In this document: positions 1 to 7,484 of the stretch, piece by piece
Position numbering within the stretch: position 1 is the stretch's first letter
Layout of the letters: the number at the start of each line of letters is the position of its first letter
Assembly (NCBI GenBank): GCA_964412815.1
Contig: CAYPQF010000034.1
Span: forward strand, 124,001-188,000
Length of the DNA: 64,000 nucleotides
Direction: 5' to 3'
Source of the DNA: JAOAFZ01 sp964412815
GTDB lineage: Bacteria > Patescibacteriota > Microgenomatia > UBA1406 > GWC2-37-13
The notes under the pieces: generated by a model
Seen by the model: only the letters and a program-made list of their open reading frames with translations
What the model was told of the DNA's origin: nothing
Databases searched by the model: none
Translations under genes and position numbers: made by a program

Positions 1-682
1 TGAAAACGGGCATGATGCGGCGCTCGATACCGATGGTGATCTCGATGTTCGGCTCAAACGGCCGGGCCGTGCGGGCGATCGCGACCCCGACGACCTGGGT
101 CATCGACGCTGCGTCTCCGACCGGGACGATGGCCCGGATGTAGGGACCGCGCACCGGGCCGGACGCGGTTCGGATGGTGTCCCAGCTGATGAACACGCTG
201 GAGGCCGACCTCTCAGCTACGATCGTGAGATCCATGAAGCCACGGGGACCGCCGTAGCCGTTGGTCAGGGCCAACATGTTGCCGACGTTGACGGCGACGG
301 TCTCGCCGGAGTTGATATGCGAGCTGATCATCACCGTCCCGTAGCGGACAAAGCCGCCCGGCCGGATGCGGAAGATCCCGTTGCCGATAAACTCCGCCCC
401 CTGGTATTCCTCGGCGAAGGTCAGCGGGTTGTTCTCGATCCCGTTGGGGGCCTTCGGGATCGCGTTGCCGCGCTGCTCGCTCACCGGCGCCGGGTACTCA
501 CCGTCGGGAGGCTCCCGGCGAGGCGCGGACGGCGCCGTGTTCGGGGCGGGGTAGCTCTCGGGAGCTGAGGCCGTTGGGGCGGGTGTCGCCGCAGGTTCGG
601 CGGTGGGGGTTGGTGCTGACGACTGACCACCGCAGGCGGCGAGCAGTGTCAGTGCCAACAGCAGAAGCGCAAGTCTTCTCAT
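1..682 (-). CDS. GC-rich cassette A: putative lipoprotein, C-terminus beyond window
   Basis: Reading the minus strand from the ATG at 682 gives an open frame of 227 codons that runs off the window. The N-terminus MRRLALLLLALTLLAACGGQ is a lipoprotein signal peptide with lipobox LAAC, so Cys17 should be lipidated and the protein anchored outside the membrane. A Pro/Ala/Thr-rich linker (about residues 20-65) leads into a beta-rich domain with no family I recognise. A GGAGG Shine-Dalgarno (GGAGGGACAC before ATG) fixes the start. The GC content is far above that of argS next door, and the gene has its own TATAAT promoter. It belongs to the set of six GC-rich single-gene cassettes in this window. 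No function can be assigned. Confidence 0.72.
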   Translation of the reverse strand, partial: MRRLALLLLALTLLAACGGQSSAPTPTAEPAATPAPTASAPESYPAPNTAPSAPRREPPDGEYPAPVSEQRGNAIPKAPNGIENNPLTFAEEYQGAEFIGNGIFRIRPGGFVRYGTVMISSHINSGETVAVNVGNMLALTNGYGGPRGFMDLTIVAERSASSVFISWDTIRTASGPVRGPYIRAIVPVGDAASMTQVVGVAIARTARPFEPNIEITIGIERRIMPVF

Positions 683-733
683 GTGTCCCTCCAAGATGTA
701 AGCTGCATATCCGGACGAATTCCGGATGGCGCA

Positions 734-742
734 TTATACCAA
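734..742 (-). promoter_or_regulatory. Promoter -10 of GC-rich cassette A
   Basis: On the minus strand the sequence GGTATAATGCGCCATC contains TATAAT about 52 nt before the ATG of the lipoprotein gene, leaving an untranslated leader with a GGAGG site. The flank TATAATGCGCCATC resembles cassette E (TATAATGCTCCATC). Confidence 0.5.
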
Positions 743-759
743 ATTAGATTGTCAGAACA

Positions 760-2487
760 TTACATTTCTTCGACTGTAGCAATTCCCAGGAGAGAAAGTC
801 CGCGGGTAAGGGTTTGAAAGACTGCTTTTGTTACCAGGAGTCTGAACTGTTTCACTGCGGGTTCAGCTTTCAGAATCGGGTGCTTCTGATAGAAGTAGTT
901 GTACTGTTGTGCCAGTTCGTAAAGATAGGTAGTAAGAAGATTTGGTGCGTGATTACGGGTTGCGTCAAAGACCACATCGGCAAACTGTCCCAGTTGCCGC
1001 ATGAGGTTTCGCTCTTCTACGTTCAGCTGAACAGCGGTTCCCTGGATCGTGGTATTGTCTGTTTCTGAGAGATGTTCCGGTGAGAGTTCTTTCCGAAGAA
1101 CACTCTGTGTACGGACATAGGTATAGAGCAGATACGGTCCGGAGTTTCCGTTCAGATTGACTGCTTCTCCCATATCAAACTCTACTTTTGTCTGCAGTCC
1201 GTGCTTGAGGAAGGCATACTTGACCGCTGCTACGGCAAGTGTTTCTGCTGTTGCATCGGTACTTTTTTCGTAGGTTTCAAGAATCTGTTTTTTTGCTTCG
1301 TTCAGCAGAAACTCTCCCTCGACGACGTTTCCTTTTCGGGAAGACATTTTTTGACCTTTAATATCTACCCATCCATAGGTCTGGTGTCTCTGTCCGCCGG
1401 GAGGAACAATGCCAGCCAGTTCCTGTGCTTTAAAGGCTGCTTTAAAATAACTACTCTGTTCTGCGGTAACCAGATGAATACAGGCATCAATTGCTCCATG
1501 TTCACTAAACTCACGCTCCGCGAGCGCCATCTCTTTGCCTTCGTAGGTTGGTAGTCCCAGACTGTTAATAAAGACACGCCGGTCGACGCCGTACTTCTCT
1601 CCAGGAATAATAACCGCGCCATCGTCTTCGATTAGGATACCCTGTTCCACTGCCTGACGACAGAGTTCTACCCCCCGGTCTGACATCTGACTTTCAAAGT
1701 AATACGAATCGAACGTTGTATGAACTCGCTGATAGATCTCTTCAAAGTAATCGAGGCTCCACTGCCGGGTTTCGGTATACAGGGGCATAATGGCAGGATC
1801 TTTTGCGTATATCGCTTTGTTGATCTCAATTACCTGTTGCTTTGAGTCTGGATTGGATTCGAATGCCGCATTGCCGGCAGCGTACGCTTTGCCGATTGCG
1901 GTAATCTTTTCGCGGAGCGGAGCCGTGCGAATTGGCTCCAGTTCACCGGACTCATTCATCTGTTTGAGACGCCAGAGTGTTTTTGCAATATGCATGCCGA
2001 CGTCTCCCTGATAATTTGCACGGATCACCTTATTATGAGATGCCTCGAATAACCGCACTAGAGATTCTCCCGTAATAATGTTCCGAAGATGCCCGATATG
2101 GAAGAGCTTGAGTGTGTTGGGATGAGCAAACTCAATCATCAATCTGGTATGTTCTCCGAGATGGTAGGGATAAAACTGAAACGTTCCTTCGGCAATTACA
2201 CTCAACTGGGTCCGCATGTATTGCTCCGTGATGAAGATATTAATAAATCCGGGTGCTGCAACTTCTACTTTCTCAATAATTGTGTCAGGGGTAATCTGTC
2301 CGGCAAGAGAGGTCGCAATTGCGAGCGGGGACTGTTTGAGTTCTTTGGTAAGAGCAAAGGCAATGTTGGTGGCATAGTCACCATTTTCCGGCCGGTCTGG
2401 GTGAGTAAACTGAGGAGAGAGATTCCCGGGAGCGCCGAGTGCAGTAAGAGCCGTGGAAAAAACTGACTGAAGGTGTGAAATAACCAT
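760..2487 (-). CDS. argS: Arginyl-tRNA synthetase
   Basis: Class I aminoacyl-tRNA synthetase charging tRNA-Arg. The 575-aa product has an N-terminal Arg-tRNA-synthetase domain (about 1-90), the HIGH signature at about residues 130-133 (FHIGHLRN), a KMSKS-type loop KMSSRKGN, and a C-terminal anticodon-binding DALR domain ending GLSLLGIATVEEM. The open frame extends 17 codons further upstream, but a TACAAT -10 box at 2494-2499 lies inside that extension, six nt before the ATG at 2487, so the shorter start MVISHLQ is chosen and the mRNA is predicted to be leaderless. Length is normal for the family. The gene sits between two GC-rich cassettes read in the same direction. Confidence 0.95.
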   Translation of the reverse strand: MVISHLQSVFSTALTALGAPGNLSPQFTHPDRPENGDYATNIAFALTKELKQSPLAIATSLAGQITPDTIIEKVEVAAPGFINIFITEQYMRTQLSVIAEGTFQFYPYHLGEHTRLMIEFAHPNTLKLFHIGHLRNIITGESLVRLFEASHNKVIRANYQGDVGMHIAKTLWRLKQMNESGELEPIRTAPLREKITAIGKAYAAGNAAFESNPDSKQQVIEINKAIYAKDPAIMPLYTETRQWSLDYFEEIYQRVHTTFDSYYFESQMSDRGVELCRQAVEQGILIEDDGAVIIPGEKYGVDRRVFINSLGLPTYEGKEMALAEREFSEHGAIDACIHLVTAEQSSYFKAAFKAQELAGIVPPGGQRHQTYGWVDIKGQKMSSRKGNVVEGEFLLNEAKKQILETYEKSTDATAETLAVAAVKYAFLKHGLQTKVEFDMGEAVNLNGNSGPYLLYTYVRTQSVLRKELSPEHLSETDNTTIQGTAVQLNVEERNLMRQLGQFADVVFDATRNHAPNLLTTYLYELAQQYNYFYQKHPILKAEPAVKQFRLLVTKAVFQTLTRGLSLLGIATVEEM

Positions 2488-2493
2488 GAACGT

Positions 2494-2499
2494 ATTGTA
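2494..2499 (-). promoter_or_regulatory. Leaderless -10 box of argS
   Basis: TACAAT on the minus strand, six nt before ATG 2487. It excludes the longer in-frame start because that start would lie upstream of the predicted transcription start. Confidence 0.55.
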
Positions 2500-2514
2500 C
2501 CAAAGATTTCTAGT

Positions 2515-2547
2515 GCCCGCACGATGGATTGTCTCCATCGTGCGGGC
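2515..2547 (-). terminator. Hairpin closing GC-rich cassette B
   Basis: Perfect 14-bp stem (GCCCGCACGATGGA paired with TCCATCGTGCGGGC) with a 5-nt loop, 56 nt past the stop of the cassette B gene. There is no U-tract on the minus strand, so it may act as a 3' stability element or a factor-assisted terminator. It directly abuts the argS promoter. Confidence 0.6.
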
Positions 2548-2603
2548 CGTATGGCCGTCAGAGAACTGTGCCGACAGAACTGCCTTCGCTCAGGGGAAGC
2601 CGG

Positions 2604-3173
2604 TTAGCGCTGGATCTTGCGCGCGCCGTTCCCGAACTCGATCGCGATCTGCTCGATTCTCGCGATTCCCTCGTGCGTCAGATCGCAGGTGGGCGGGTCA
2701 ACGCCGATGTCGACCACCGCCAGGTCCACTACCCGTGCCGCCGGGCCCATGTAGTCGGCGACGACATACTTGGTCCCACGATTCTGCGGGTCGTAGGACT
2801 CGACACCCAGGCCGCCGACGTCGAAGCCGAGCCCGGTGAGGTCGGCAAAGGCCTGCCGCACCTGCCGGATCGCCTCGCCGGAGAGGTTGCTGAACTGCGT
2901 TAAGCCCGTCCGGTTATCTGCAGGGTTATACCTGAGTCGCTTTCCGCGGCCCTCCGCCGTCGCGGTGAAGCTTCTGCGTGGCAGGTTGGGCCCGCCCTGC
3001 TGTCCAGTGATGAGCTCAGCACCCTCCGCTGTCGGGTTCCCATCGAGGATCTGGTCCTCGTACTCCTCGTCGACGACGTTGTTTACCCCACGAAAAGCGT
3101 TCCAGACCAGCGCGATGACGATGAGTGCGCTGCCCAGTGCGAGAAAACCGAGGGCTATTGTTAAGCCGTTCAT
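2604..3173 (-). CDS. GC-rich cassette B: membrane-anchored protein of unknown function
   Basis: The 189-aa protein has one N-terminal hydrophobic segment (about residues 4-25, LTIALGFLALGSALIVIALV) followed by an acidic juxtamembrane stretch and a soluble domain, so it should be a single-pass membrane protein. No family is recognised. The start is supported by AGGAG about nine nt upstream and by TATAAT further upstream. Codon use is strongly GC-biased compared with argS and the isomerase on either side. A perfect hairpin follows the stop. Same architecture as the other five GC-rich cassettes. Confidence 0.7.
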   Translation of the reverse strand: MNGLTIALGFLALGSALIVIALVWNAFRGVNNVVDEEYEDQILDGNPTAEGAELITGQQGGPNLPRRSFTATAEGRGKRLRYNPADNRTGLTQFSNLSGEAIRQVRQAFADLTGLGFDVGGLGVESYDPQNRGTKYVVADYMGPAARVVDLAVVDIGVDPPTCDLTHEGIARIEQIAIEFGNGARKIQR

Positions 3174-3215
3174 GGGTACGAACTCCTGTTCTCCTGTTTT
3201 AAAGGCCTATTATCT

Positions 3216-3232
3216 ATGACTATTATATCATA
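3216..3232 (-). promoter_or_regulatory. Promoter of GC-rich cassette B
   Basis: On the minus strand, GATATAATAGTCAT supplies a TATAAT box directly after the U-tract of the isomerase terminator. It leaves a leader of roughly 40 nt with an AGGAG site before ATG 3173. Confidence 0.5.
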
Positions 3233-3235
3233 TTG

Positions 3236-3265
3236 ATAAAAAAGTCCGGCCTGTTACAGCCGGAC
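3236..3265 (-). terminator. Intrinsic terminator after the isomerase gene
   Basis: Minus-strand hairpin GTCCGGCTGTAACAGGCCGGAC-type (arms 3244-3250 and 3259-3265) followed by a run of six U. It insulates the isomerase gene from cassette B. Confidence 0.8.
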
Positions 3266-3307
3266 AATTTAAAAAACTTTTGTTACTATGAGATTTATTT
3301 TGTGATA

Positions 3308-4381
3308 TTACTCACTCAGTTTTTCTTTAAAGTAATCGACAAACGGAATCGCGTTTGGATCCTGCTCGTAGAGCGCGGCCAGATACATACTGACATAACT
3401 GCCCAGTCCACACAGTTCAAAGGTCTGTTCGATCTTGGTCTTACCCTTCAGTTCATGCCAGATAGTTTTGATCTCGTTCTTCTCAACCACTTCTTTGGTT
3501 ACCTGAAAGCGCTTTTTGATCCGGTCAGAATACAGTTCGGAGTAGAAGAGGACAAAGAGCGACATCTTGCGCAGTTCAGCCGGGAACTTCAGCCCTTCCA
3601 TCATATGATGGTTCAGTTCCGGAATGACACGGAATGATGAAATGGATTTTGCGGTCTCGTTGGTCTGGTTCTGAATTGCATTACCGACTCCGGTCAGGAA
3701 TTCGGAGACCAGATAGTACGGATAATGATTATAGATTGATTCTGCAAGCTGCTTTGCTACGTTCTGAGTCTTTGGAGTATCAATTGACATGGGGTCCATC
3801 AGGCCAGGGAGTGCATTGACTGCATTCATAATCTCTTCTTTGGTGGTCTGTACCATGCCCAGGTTTACGAGCAGACCCAGATTGGCTCCAACCGAGTATC
3901 CGAATCCGATACGTGGCTGTTGTGACGGGTTATGAATAGTATTAAAAACATATGCAGGGACATTCTTCTCTTTTGCCCAGTCTGCCAGTTTTCCGCCGCC
4001 ACTGATACTGATCAGTTTCGCACCCGCTTTGTAGGCATCTTCGGCGCAAAACAGCACTTCTTCGGTGGTGCCGGAGTAGGAAGAGAGTATGACCAGGGTG
4101 TTTTCGTCGACAAATCCCGGAATATGGTAGTCATCAATAATCAAAAACGGCACGGTTATCTCCTGCTTAAAGAGGTGAAAATTAATTAGTGCGGGAAAGC
4201 GAGAGCCACCCATACCGCAGAGTACAATATTTTTTACATTTTTGTATTCGGCTGGAAGCTGCATTGCCAGAACTTCATGAAAGGACTGTTCAAGCTGTTT
4301 GTGTAATGAATGAACAGAGACGACAACTGAGTCGCCACCTAAGGTATCAAGTAATCCCTGTTTGTTATCGAGATCAACCAT
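3308..4381 (-). CDS. Bifunctional phosphoglucose/phosphomannose isomerase
   Basis: SIS-fold sugar isomerase of 357 aa interconverting glucose-6-P or mannose-6-P with fructose-6-P in central sugar metabolism. Visible signatures are the SIS motifs CGMGGSRFPA (about residues 56-65) and LSSYSGTTEE (about 98-107), followed by GGGKL and a C-terminal SIS half. The length and the single-letter pattern fit the small archaeal/CPR PGI-PMI type rather than the 550-aa classical Pgi. A strong minus-strand terminator follows. It is transcribed away from the UbiA-family gene at 4510. Confidence 0.85.
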   Translation of the reverse strand: MVDLDNKQGLLDTLGGDSVVVSVHSLHKQLEQSFHEVLAMQLPAEYKNVKNIVLCGMGGSRFPALINFHLFKQEITVPFLIIDDYHIPGFVDENTLVILSSYSGTTEEVLFCAEDAYKAGAKLISISGGGKLADWAKEKNVPAYVFNTIHNPSQQPRIGFGYSVGANLGLLVNLGMVQTTKEEIMNAVNALPGLMDPMSIDTPKTQNVAKQLAESIYNHYPYYLVSEFLTGVGNAIQNQTNETAKSISSFRVIPELNHHMMEGLKFPAELRKMSLFVLFYSELYSDRIKKRFQVTKEVVEKNEIKTIWHELKGKTKIEQTFELCGLGSYVSMYLAALYEQDPNAIPFVDYFKEKLSE

Positions 4382-4496
4382 ATAAGTTAGTAAGAATTAG
4401 TAATATCCGTGCATCGATATTCGAAGGCGGACCGCTTTTGTAAGCGAAAATCAGCTTAATTGTACTACATTTTCGCCTTGAAATCTAAATCAGTGA

Positions 4497-4502
4497 TATA
4501 AT
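4497..4502 (+). promoter_or_regulatory. Leaderless -10 box of the UbiA-family gene
   Basis: TATAAT seven nt before ATG 4510. It argues against the alternative TTG at 4504, which would leave almost no room for a transcription start. Confidence 0.6.
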
Positions 4503-4509
4503 ATTGCTA

Positions 4510-5418
4510 ATGCTTCCCAAAAAACTTCTGCTCTATGCTCGTGCGTTGCGGGTAAACCAGTGGATTAAGAATCTGGTGGTGTTTACGGCGATTCTGTTTT
4601 CCGGAAATCTCCTGGTTCCAAACCTCTTCATGAACTCACTGTACGCATTTTTCGTGTTCTGTCTCCTGTCATCGACCTCATATCTGCTGAATGATATTAT
4701 TGACTATAAATATGATATAAAGCATCCGGTTAAGAAAAACAGGCCCATTGCCGCCGGGCTGATCTCCTTGCCGCAGGCCACCTTCCTTGTCTTTGTACTG
4801 GCACTGGTTTCGCTGATTATCTCGCTCTTATTTTCGCTATCGTTCTTTATTGTGGCATTTGCGTTTATCCTGTTACATTTCTTTTACTCGCTCTTTTTAA
4901 AGCGCTATCCGATTATTGATATCTTTACCATCTCGTTTTCGTTTATGATCCGGACTGCAGCCGGGGAGATTGTCTCGGGATTCCATATTCCGATCTGGCT
5001 CTTTTTGACCGTCTTCTTTATCTCTCTCTTTATGGCAACCGTCAAGCGACATGCGGAACTGGTTCGCCGGGGTTCTGTAACACGTATCTCGCTGAATGCT
5101 TATAATGACCATCTCTTGATGTTCCTGACGAACACCTTTGCCACTGCCACCATCCTGGCGTATGCACTGTATACCTATCTGGAACAGCCACCGTTTATTG
5201 AGACGCCGCTGGCAGCAATCTTTCCAAACTTTGAGGGGAGAAAATGGTTGATGATTACCATTCCGTTTGTAGTCTACGGCATTGCCCGGTATGCACAGCT
5301 CCTCTATCAGCGCGAAGAAGGGGAACGGCCGGAAAAGATTGTAACAACGGATAAACCTCTCATTGTATCGATGGCGTTATGGGCAGTGATCACAATTTCT
5401 CTGATCTACCTGTTCTAA
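4510..5418 (+). CDS. UbiA-family polyprenyl-phosphate transferase (DPPR-synthase-like)
   Basis: Integral membrane prenyltransferase, 302 aa with about eight hydrophobic segments. The first aspartate motif NDIIDYKYD (residues 61-69) is followed by HPVKKNRPIAAG, and the N-terminus reads LRVNQWIKNLVVF. This QWxKN...NDxxDxxxDxxHPxKxxRPIAAG pattern is the one of decaprenyl-phosphate phosphoribosyltransferases within the UbiA family, which make the lipid-linked ribose precursor of cell-wall arabinose. The substrate here is inferred only. ATG 4510 is preferred over TTG 4504 because of the TATAAT box at 4497. No partner epimerase genes are adjacent. Confidence 0.8.
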   Translation: MLPKKLLLYARALRVNQWIKNLVVFTAILFSGNLLVPNLFMNSLYAFFVFCLLSSTSYLLNDIIDYKYDIKHPVKKNRPIAAGLISLPQATFLVFVLALVSLIISLLFSLSFFIVAFAFILLHFFYSLFLKRYPIIDIFTISFSFMIRTAAGEIVSGFHIPIWLFLTVFFISLFMATVKRHAELVRRGSVTRISLNAYNDHLLMFLTNTFATATILAYALYTYLEQPPFIETPLAAIFPNFEGRKWLMITIPFVVYGIARYAQLLYQREEGERPEKIVTTDKPLIVSMALWAVITISLIYLF

Positions 5419-5561
5419 CAGAATTCTTCTCCTGTTCTTGCGTAGTTTTTGTAGTATTTTGATACCCTTAATTCTATTGACATTATCGTCTTTCTAAATA
5501 AAATTATACCAATACATAATTATAAGTTTGCGTGCAGAATTGCACTCAGGTAAAATACCAC

Positions 5562-5590
5562 TTTACAACCTCATTTTGAGGGTGTAAAAT
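5562..5590 (+). promoter_or_regulatory. recA promoter
   Basis: TTTACA (5562-5567), 17 nt spacer, TAAAAT (5585-5590). The predicted transcription start falls at about 5597, on the left edge of the palindromic LexA-like box, giving a leader of about 46 nt. Unlike most genes here, recA has a recognisable -35. Confidence 0.6.
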
Positions 5591-5596
5591 GAATGA

Positions 5597-5612
5597 GTGA
5601 ACGACCGTTCAC
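5597..5612 (+). promoter_or_regulatory. LexA-like SOS box upstream of recA
   Basis: Perfect palindrome GTGAACGACCGTTCAC, arms GTGAAC/GTTCAC around GACC. It matches the core GAAC-N4-GTTC of Gram-positive-type LexA operators. Its position over the predicted transcription start fits a repressor site. No lexA gene is present in the window. Confidence 0.65.
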
Positions 5613-5642
5613 AGTCACATTTTAATACAAGTTTTAGAAGCT

Positions 5643-6746
5643 ATGGCAAAGCAAACACAAGAAAAAGCACCGGTTACTGGTCCGGCAACGTCAGGGAAAA
5701 ATCAGGCAATTTCAATGGCTCTGGAAGCAATTCAGAAGCAGTATGGAAAAGGGTCAATTATGAGAATGGGAGAGGCACCTCAAGTGGTGATCGAGGGGAT
5801 CTCAACCGGTGTCATGCCGCTTGATATCGCACTCGGCGGCCGCGGTGTCCCAAAAGGTCGTATCGTCGAAGTCTACGGTCCTGAATCGTCAGGAAAAACA
5901 ACGCTCTGTCTTTCGTTAATCGCAGAAGCACAGCGAGCAGGCGGCACCGCTGCCTTTATTGATGCAGAACATGCCCTTGACCCCGAATGGGCAGCAATCC
6001 TTGGGGTCAAAGTCGAAGATTTGCTCATTTCACAGCCGGATAACGGAGAACAGGCCCTGGAGATTGCGGAAACACTGGTTCGTTCCGGAGCCATCGATAT
6101 TATGGTCATCGACTCGGTTGCTGCCCTGGTTCCGCGTGCAGAGATCGAAGGAGATATGGGAGATGCTCAGATGGGACTTCATGCCCGCCTGATGTCTCAG
6201 GCACTGCGTAAGCTGACCGGTATTGTCTCGAAGTCCAAGACCGTGATTGTATTTACCAATCAGATCCGTCTGAAGATCGGTATTATGTTCGGAAATCCGG
6301 AAACTACCACCGGTGGTATGGCGCTCAAGTTCTACGCATCGGTCCGTATGGATGTCCGTAAGATCGAGACCATCAAGAAGAATAACGAAGTGGTGGGTAC
6401 CCGTGTACGGGTCAAGATTGTCAAAAATAAGATTGCGCCCCCATTCCGTGAAGCGGAGTTCGTGATTAACAGTAAAGGAATTGATAAAAACGAAGCGCTG
6501 CTTGAATCGGCAATCCAGGCCAATATATTTAGCCGGAGCGGTTCATTTATTAAGTATGGAGATAAAGTCCTTGGTCAGGGACGTGAGCAGGTCAAAGACC
6601 TATTTGAACAGGATGAGGCTCTGCGAAAAGAAATTCTGGCAGCGGTACAGAAGAAGTTCAGTACTGATAAGGCCGAAGCAGGGAAACAGAATCCTGCGGT
6701 AAAAGCTCCGTTAGCGGGCGAGACAGAACTGGAAGAACAAGACTGA
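5643..6746 (+). CDS. recA: Recombinase RecA
   Basis: DNA-dependent ATPase for homologous strand exchange and SOS induction, 367 aa. It shows Walker A GPESSGKTT (about 79-87), the Walker B region IMVIDSVAAL, the L1/L2 regions and the conserved TTGGMALKFYASVRMD block. The C-terminal tail is acidic (ETELEEQD), as in most RecA. A palindromic LexA-type box and a good promoter lie upstream, so DNA-damage control is likely. recX follows 75 nt downstream on the same strand and is probably co-transcribed. Confidence 0.97.
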   Translation: MAKQTQEKAPVTGPATSGKNQAISMALEAIQKQYGKGSIMRMGEAPQVVIEGISTGVMPLDIALGGRGVPKGRIVEVYGPESSGKTTLCLSLIAEAQRAGGTAAFIDAEHALDPEWAAILGVKVEDLLISQPDNGEQALEIAETLVRSGAIDIMVIDSVAALVPRAEIEGDMGDAQMGLHARLMSQALRKLTGIVSKSKTVIVFTNQIRLKIGIMFGNPETTTGGMALKFYASVRMDVRKIETIKKNNEVVGTRVRVKIVKNKIAPPFREAEFVINSKGIDKNEALLESAIQANIFSRSGSFIKYGDKVLGQGREQVKDLFEQDEALRKEILAAVQKKFSTDKAEAGKQNPAVKAPLAGETELEEQD

Positions 6747-6754
6747 TTATCTAT

Positions 6755-6804
6755 TGGCGAGGGTGCCTGGTCCGGGGCATGATGCACGGGTCAGGCGCAC
6801 CGCC
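6755..6804 (+). other. Structured recA-recX intergenic segment
   Basis: The segment contains GGTGCCTG and CAGGCGCACC, which can pair into an imperfect stem enclosing a GC-rich loop with GCATGATGC. There is no U-tract, so full termination is unlikely. It could tune recX expression relative to recA, as a partial terminator does in other bacteria. Low certainty. Confidence 0.3.
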
Positions 6805-6821
6805 TTCACCTTCTATCTGGT

Positions 6822-7316
6822 ATGAATGATCATCTCCTTGCCGTACAAAAAGCACTCTCGCTCTCTTATTTTTTCCTTAAATTCAGACCTCGCACTGAAA
6901 AAGAAGTGTGTGACTACCTTCACAAAAAAGCCGAAAAGTTTAAGTTGACTGAGGAGTCGATACAGGAAGCACTGCAGGAGTTGAAGGAAGAAAAATACCT
7001 TGATGACGATGCTTTTGTGCGCTGGTTTGTTGATAACAGATTACGGACAAAAGCAGTGAGCGCGAAGGTTATCAAGCTGGAACTGGCTAAATATGGTGTC
7101 TCCCGTGACCGGATAGCTGCTCATTTTGAGGATGTTGCAGTTGATGAAACAGCGCTGGCGCAGAAGGCATTGGCAAAAAAGTGGCCTGTATATAGGTATC
7201 TGGAAAAAGAAAAGCGTTTTCAGAAAGCCTCAGGCTTTCTCGCAAGAAAAGGGTTTTCGTTTGATATAATAAAGAAAACTATTGCACAGTTCGAGAAAGA
7301 CGGGTACAATAGTTAG
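6822..7316 (+). CDS. recX: Regulatory protein RecX
   Basis: Small helical RecA-modulating protein (164 aa) that binds RecA filaments. Evidence is the position directly after recA and the RecX three-helix repeat pattern: ALSLSYFFLKFRPRTEKEVCDYLHKK at the start, then ALQELKEEKYLDDDAFVRWFVDNR and VIKLELAKYGVSRDRIAAHF, and a third repeat near the end (KASGFLARKGFSFDIIKKTI). Its length fits typical RecX. The start ATG lies 75 nt after recA, with a GC-rich structured segment between them. Confidence 0.88.
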   Translation: MNDHLLAVQKALSLSYFFLKFRPRTEKEVCDYLHKKAEKFKLTEESIQEALQELKEEKYLDDDAFVRWFVDNRLRTKAVSAKVIKLELAKYGVSRDRIAAHFEDVAVDETALAQKALAKKWPVYRYLEKEKRFQKASGFLARKGFSFDIIKKTIAQFEKDGYNS

Positions 7317-7366
7317 CAGCAAAATTATTAATTTGCTCAAAAAAGGAATACAGCGTCATTATTAAT

Positions 7367-7447
7367 ATGTCAGTTCAAGTCAATCCAAATCATCATTTGC
7401 ATGCCGGATTTAACGGCACTTCTGACATCGTACAGCACCTCGCGTGA
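7367..7447 (+). CDS. Possible 26-aa small ORF upstream of rny
   Basis: ATG at 7367 opens a 26-codon frame (MSVQVNPNHHLHAGFNGTSD then IVQHLA) ending 37 nt before rny. Nothing else explains the 168-nt gap between recX and rny. It has no recognisable family or Shine-Dalgarno and could be chance or a leader peptide. Confidence 0.2.
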   Translation: MSVQVNPNHHLHAGFNGTSDIVQHLA

Positions 7448-7484
7448 GCGGGGGTACTCCTTCTTTGGGCATACATAAGAGTGT

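Noticed and set aside
498..734. 78-aa minus-strand frame overlapping the cassette A start
   Set aside because: It is in a different frame from the lipoprotein, which has a perfect signal peptide, lipobox and Shine-Dalgarno.
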